Positions 22,828 through 25,902 of a stretch of 25,902 nt of DNA are shown in pieces (the first letter of the stretch is position 1; each line of letters begins with the position of its first letter). Made by a program: the position numbers and the translations under genes. The notes beneath the pieces were generated by a model. That model was not told the DNA's origin, searched no databases, and saw only the letters and a program-made list of their open reading frames with translations. Origin of the DNA: Candidatus Bipolaricaulota bacterium (GTDB lineage Bacteria; Bipolaricaulota; Bipolaricaulia; UBA7950; UBA9294); contig JAGLYB010000032.1 in NCBI GenBank assembly GCA_023132545.1, positions 1-25,902 on the forward strand, given 5' to 3'.

Positions 22828-23715
22828 ATGTCCAATCAACCGATTCGCGTTCGCAGAGCCACTCTGGATGATCGCGAACGTATTCTCGAGATCTCGGCAC
22901 AAATTTGGGACGGCGAAGATTATGTACCCGAATTGCTCGATGGCTGGCTCACGGACCTCAAAGGAGAGTTGGTGGTCGCAATGCTGGATGACCACATCCT
23001 CGCATTTGCTCATCGAACGTGGTTGTGTCCGGGAATCGCCTGGTTTGAAGGCATTCGCACCGATCCCGCCTGTCAGGGACGCGGAGCAGGAAAGGCCATT
23101 ACTGAATATTTCATCCGTGCCGCTCGAGATGCTGGCGCCACGCATATTGAACTATCCACCTACATCGACAACGAAGCGTCGATCCACATCATCGAATCGT
23201 ATGGGTTCCAATTGGTGGGAACGTTCTCCTTCCTGGAGCGTCCGGCTGGGTTGGAACCGCCAAAGGGTGTTGTGAACTCCTTAAACATTCGGCCGGTTTC
23301 AGAGCAGGAAACGATCGACTTCGTGAGCCATTCCGAGTTCCTTTCCCTCGCGCAGCGACGATTTCCACGCGGATGGCGATTCTTCCCCTTCGATCACGAT
23401 CCCCGTGAAGCGATCGCACGGCTCGAATGTCGTCTCGGTTATTGGGATGAAGATCAGTTAGAGGCCGTGTTGTGTATTCGCCAAGACCCCGCCCATGGCG
23501 GACCGAGTACCATCAACTTCCTGGACGGCGAACCTTCCGCAATGCGTGCCCTACTGAACCATGGCTTGCGACTGTATGGGAGCAAGACAATGGGAATCAT
23601 GGTGCCCATCCATCTGGGACGACACGCTGCCGTGCTGGAATGGCTTCGAGAAGCCGGATTTACATCGTGGTCTGAGTTCAAACCCGATGTGTTCGCCTAT
23701 GAGATGGTGCTGTAA
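22828..23715 (+). CDS. GNAT-family N-acetyltransferase with C-terminal extension
   Basis: A 295-residue protein. I start at ATG 22828, with AAGGGGGAG just upstream; an ATG 27 bases earlier has no such site. The N-terminal GNAT domain (about 5-150) opens with IRVRRATLDDRERILEIS, has the acetyl-CoA-binding beta4-alpha3 turn QGRGAGKAITEYFI (about 88-101) after IRTDPACQ, and ends with NEASIHIIESYGFQLVG. The C-terminal 145 residues form a second region that may be a degenerate GNAT fold (ending LREAGFTSWSEFKPDVFAYEMVL). The acceptor is unknown; such two-part proteins acetylate small amines or proteins. Confidence 0.9.
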   Translation: MSNQPIRVRRATLDDRERILEISAQIWDGEDYVPELLDGWLTDLKGELVVAMLDDHILAFAHRTWLCPGIAWFEGIRTDPACQGRGAGKAITEYFIRAARDAGATHIELSTYIDNEASIHIIESYGFQLVGTFSFLERPAGLEPPKGVVNSLNIRPVSEQETIDFVSHSEFLSLAQRRFPRGWRFFPFDHDPREAIARLECRLGYWDEDQLEAVLCIRQDPAHGGPSTINFLDGEPSAMRALLNHGLRLYGSKTMGIMVPIHLGRHAAVLEWLREAGFTSWSEFKPDVFAYEMVL

Positions 23716-23783
23716 CTCAAAGCTCATCCTCCGCACGTACTTGATCTTGTGGTCAACACCTGGGATGCTGCAGTAAGGATCGA

Positions 23784-24569
23784 ATGATGAAAGAACAAAT
23801 GAGCCTCTCGGACTTGAGTCCGCAAGAAAGACAACGCTATGCGCGACATCTTGTGCTCCCTCATATCGGAGAAGAAGGACAGAAACGCCTGAAGGCAGCA
23901 CGCGTGCTTCTCGTTGGCGTCGGCGGCCTAGGCAGCGCGAGCGTGCTCTATCTCGCCGGGGCTGGCGTAGGCACAATCGGCATTGTGGATGACGACATCG
24001 TTAGTCTGTCAAATCTGCAGAGACAAGTTCTCCATGGCACAGCCTGGCTCAAGCGTTCCAAGGTCGAATCTGCCAAACATCGGATCGCCGATCTGAATCC
24101 AGATATCGAAGTGGTAGCATACAGTTCTCGCTTCACAAGAGAAGCCAGCCTGGATATTACATCGAGATATGACCTTGTCATCGATGGGACTGACAACTTT
24201 CAAACACGCTACGACATCAATGCCACGTGCCTAGAACTCGGTATTCCGTATGTCTACGGCGCCATCTTCCGTTTGGAGGGACAAGTAAGCCTCTTCTGCA
24301 CCGAGGACGGCCCATGTTATCGGTGCTTGTTCCCCGAACCGCCGCCGCAGGGAACGGTGCTGACCGGTGAAGAGGCAGGCATTCTGGGCACTGTTCCCGG
24401 TGTGATCGGGACGATTCAAGCCACGGAAGCCATCAAATACATCGTCGGGTTCGGTTCTCCTCTCATCGGCCGGCTTCTTGTCTATGACGGGGCGGGAATG
24501 CGCTTCGAAGATATACATATTGAGAAGAACCCAGCCTGTCCCGCCTGCAGTGGAGTTTCACCGGCTTAG
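23784..24569 (+). CDS. MoeB/ThiF-type sulfur-carrier adenylyltransferase
   Basis: A 261-residue E1-like enzyme that activates the C-terminal Gly-Gly of a ubiquitin-like sulfur carrier (MoaD or ThiS type) with ATP. The N-terminus RQRYARHLVLPHIGEEGQKRL is typical of the family. The nucleotide loop is GVGGLGS (45-51), followed by IVDDDIVSLSNLQRQVLH with the key Asp, Asn, Arg and Gln residues, and LVIDGTDNFQTRYDIN with the metal-binding Asp. A structural zinc is held by Cys178, Cys181, Cys252 and Cys255. There is no rhodanese domain. No carrier protein gene is in the window, so molybdopterin, thiamine or cysteine synthesis cannot be separated. Tungstopterin for the AOR-type enzyme could use it (speculative). 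Confidence 0.93.
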   Translation: MMKEQMSLSDLSPQERQRYARHLVLPHIGEEGQKRLKAARVLLVGVGGLGSASVLYLAGAGVGTIGIVDDDIVSLSNLQRQVLHGTAWLKRSKVESAKHRIADLNPDIEVVAYSSRFTREASLDITSRYDLVIDGTDNFQTRYDINATCLELGIPYVYGAIFRLEGQVSLFCTEDGPCYRCLFPEPPPQGTVLTGEEAGILGTVPGVIGTIQATEAIKYIVGFGSPLIGRLLVYDGAGMRFEDIHIEKNPACPACSGVSPA

Positions 24570-24617
24570 AATCTCCTCTGCCGACCGTGTCTGTATCCTA
24601 ATGAAAAACGAGGGACC

Positions 24618-25616
24618 ATGAAGCTACTGATCATCGGAGGAACCGTTTTCCTTGGGAGGTCTCTGGTTGAGTTTGCCTTGGAGAGGGGGCACGAAATCAC
24701 CCTGTTCAACCGTGGGCAGTCGAATGTCGACCTATTCCCGGACGTCGAGCAGCTGCACGGAGATCGAGACGGTGGCCTGGATCCATTGATCGGCCGAACC
24801 TTCGATGCCTGCCTCGACACATGCGGATACTTCCCAAGGATCGTCAAGGCATCGGCGCAACTCTTAAAGAACTCTGTTCAGCAATACGCCTTTGTATCCT
24901 CTGTCTCTGTGTACGGAGATCCTTTACCCGAAGGCGTCGACGAAAGCGGTGTCTTAGCGACGATCGACGACCCAAGCCTAGAGGAAATCACCGGTAAGAC
25001 GTACGGTCCGCTCAAAGCCCTATGCGAGGCTGAGGTTTCGGCTGCATTCGGAGATTGCGCTCTGCTCATCCGTCCCGGCTTGATTGTCGGACCTTATGAT
25101 CCAAGCGATCGATTCACCTATTGGCCATGGAGGGTGGATCAAGGAGGACAGATCCTTGCCCCAGGTCGGCCCAACCGCCCCATTCAGTTCATCGACGTAC
25201 GCGATTTGGCTGCTTGGATCCTAAGTATGCTGGAGTCCGAGGAACCCGGCATTTACAACATTGCTTCCACTCCCGGAGTCTTCACGATGAACTCTCTGCT
25301 ACAGACATGCTGCGATGCGACCGCCGAAGTCTCGGAATTTGTCTGGATGGATGACGCGTTCCTCAAGGAACATGGGGTCGGGGCTTGGGCAGAGCTTCCA
25401 TTGTGGATTCCAGAAGACGATCCCATGGCCCGAGGATTCTTCGATTTTCGTGCGGAGAGAGCCGTCGCCAACGGCCTGACGGTTCGTCCCCTTGAGGAAA
25501 CGGTTCGGGCAACGATGGCCTGGTCGCGCACTCGGTCGAATGACCACGAATGGCATAGTGGACTCACCAAGGAACGCGAAGCCGAGCTTCTCGCGAAATG
25601 GTTGCACAGATCCTAG
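24618..25616 (+). CDS. NAD-dependent epimerase/dehydratase (extended SDR)
   Basis: A 332-residue Rossmann-fold protein. The nucleotide-binding motif is GGTVFLG (7-13) at the very N-terminus; GGTxFLG is typical of the plant CSP41/UDP-glucose-epimerase-like and isoflavone-reductase-like branches rather than the classic GxxGxxG. The active-site region has FVSSVSVYGD (92-101) and Tyr129 and Lys133 in TYGPLK. Later motifs LIRPGLIVGPYDPSDRFTYWPWR and IQFIDVRDLAAWIL are standard for the extended SDR group that acts on nucleotide sugars. GAGGGACC precedes the ATG, and a 48-base gap separates it from the adenylyltransferase gene. Actual substrate not determinable. Confidence 0.92.
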   Translation: MKLLIIGGTVFLGRSLVEFALERGHEITLFNRGQSNVDLFPDVEQLHGDRDGGLDPLIGRTFDACLDTCGYFPRIVKASAQLLKNSVQQYAFVSSVSVYGDPLPEGVDESGVLATIDDPSLEEITGKTYGPLKALCEAEVSAAFGDCALLIRPGLIVGPYDPSDRFTYWPWRVDQGGQILAPGRPNRPIQFIDVRDLAAWILSMLESEEPGIYNIASTPGVFTMNSLLQTCCDATAEVSEFVWMDDAFLKEHGVGAWAELPLWIPEDDPMARGFFDFRAERAVANGLTVRPLEETVRATMAWSRTRSNDHEWHSGLTKEREAELLAKWLHRS

Positions 25617-25672
25617 GATGGCAGGTACCCTTTCACGACAATTCGATATCAATAGAAAGGCGGGATGAGATC

Positions 25673-25902
25673 ATGCAGATTCGATTGGCTGGCAATGCAA
25701 GCCGTCATCTCGTCTTGGATAAGTCCGTGCTGGAAGATCCTCGCTTGTCATTTCGAGCCAAGGGGTTGCTTGCCTATTTGCTGGCCCACCCTGGATTCGA
25801 CGTTTCCAACAAGCGACTGCTGACATCTGTATCTCTCGAAGGCGTTGACGCAGTCAAAACCGCTCTCAAAGAACTCGAAGAAGCCGGGTATTTCCGAAAA
25901 GC
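25673..25902 (+). CDS. Helix-turn-helix protein, partial (3' end outside window)
   Basis: The visible 76 residues start at ATG 25673 behind GAAAGGCGGG. They read as a winged helix: VLEDPRLSFRAKGLLAYLLAHPGFDVSNKRLLTSVSLEGVDAVKTALKELEEAGYFRK. The LSFRAKGLLAYLL and AVKTALKELEEAGY pattern is that of the HTH_36-type domain found at the N-terminus of phage- or plasmid-type replication proteins and some DnaD-like proteins. The remainder lies beyond base 25902, so whether it belongs to a mobile element cannot be told. Confidence 0.8.
   Translation, partial: MQIRLAGNASRHLVLDKSVLEDPRLSFRAKGLLAYLLAHPGFDVSNKRLLTSVSLEGVDAVKTALKELEEAGYFRK

Noticed and set aside
25673..25902. Evidence of a mobile element or plasmid replicon at the right edge
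   Set aside because: The HTH_36-like start resembles replication proteins, but there are no repeats, integrase or attachment sites in view, and the gene is cut off.

Overview
The window is bacterial DNA of moderate GC content with compact, mostly well-spaced genes and clear Shine-Dalgarno sequences. A tungsten-type aldehyde:ferredoxin oxidoreductase and a 4Fe-4S/FAD old-yellow-enzyme reductase point to an anaerobe. Signal-peptide solute-binding proteins without a convincing lipobox fit a two-membrane envelope. I cannot assign a phylum from the sequence alone.

Region 1 (1-14391, all minus strand) looks like one very long operon reading from about 14356 down past base 1. Its order is: promoter; leader with a possible 13-codon peptide and an intrinsic terminator; branched-chain-type solute-binding protein; intercistronic hairpins; EPSP-synthase homologue (AroA-like); chorismate-synthase homologue (AroC-like); two tandem paralogous cupins; type I dehydroquinase homologue (AroD-like); LivH, LivM, LivG and LivF transporter subunits; old-yellow-enzyme reductase; aldehyde:ferredoxin oxidoreductase; a third cupin; a TIM-barrel protein of unclear function; and a zinc alcohol dehydrogenase cut by the window edge. 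The three shikimate-family proteins keep their folds and many signature motifs, but each has lost residues that are near-invariant in the true enzymes: the catalytic His of AroD becomes Glu, the GESHG His of AroC becomes Phe, and the conserved Arg and Gln of AroA become Gly and Ile. No shikimate kinase, aroB or aroE lies in the window. The locus therefore looks less like aromatic amino acid synthesis and more like an uncharacterised pathway that imports a small organic acid or related compound and processes it with repurposed shikimate-type chemistry and anaerobic redox enzymes. This is the most interesting part of the window.

Region 2 (14681-16636) holds a minus-strand polytopic membrane protein, a plus-strand DinB-like protein, and a 440-base gene-free stretch with inverted repeats.

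Region 3 (16637-22665) looks like a metal-homeostasis block: an OmpR-type response regulator and histidine kinase (overlapping genes), a convergent secreted Met/His/Asp-rich protein, and, divergent from that, a zinc/manganese-type ABC transporter (binding protein, ATPase, permease with overlapping genes).

Region 4 (22828-25902, plus strand) has a GNAT acetyltransferase, a MoeB/ThiF-type adenylyltransferase, an NAD-dependent epimerase-like protein, and the start of a helix-turn-helix protein running off the end.
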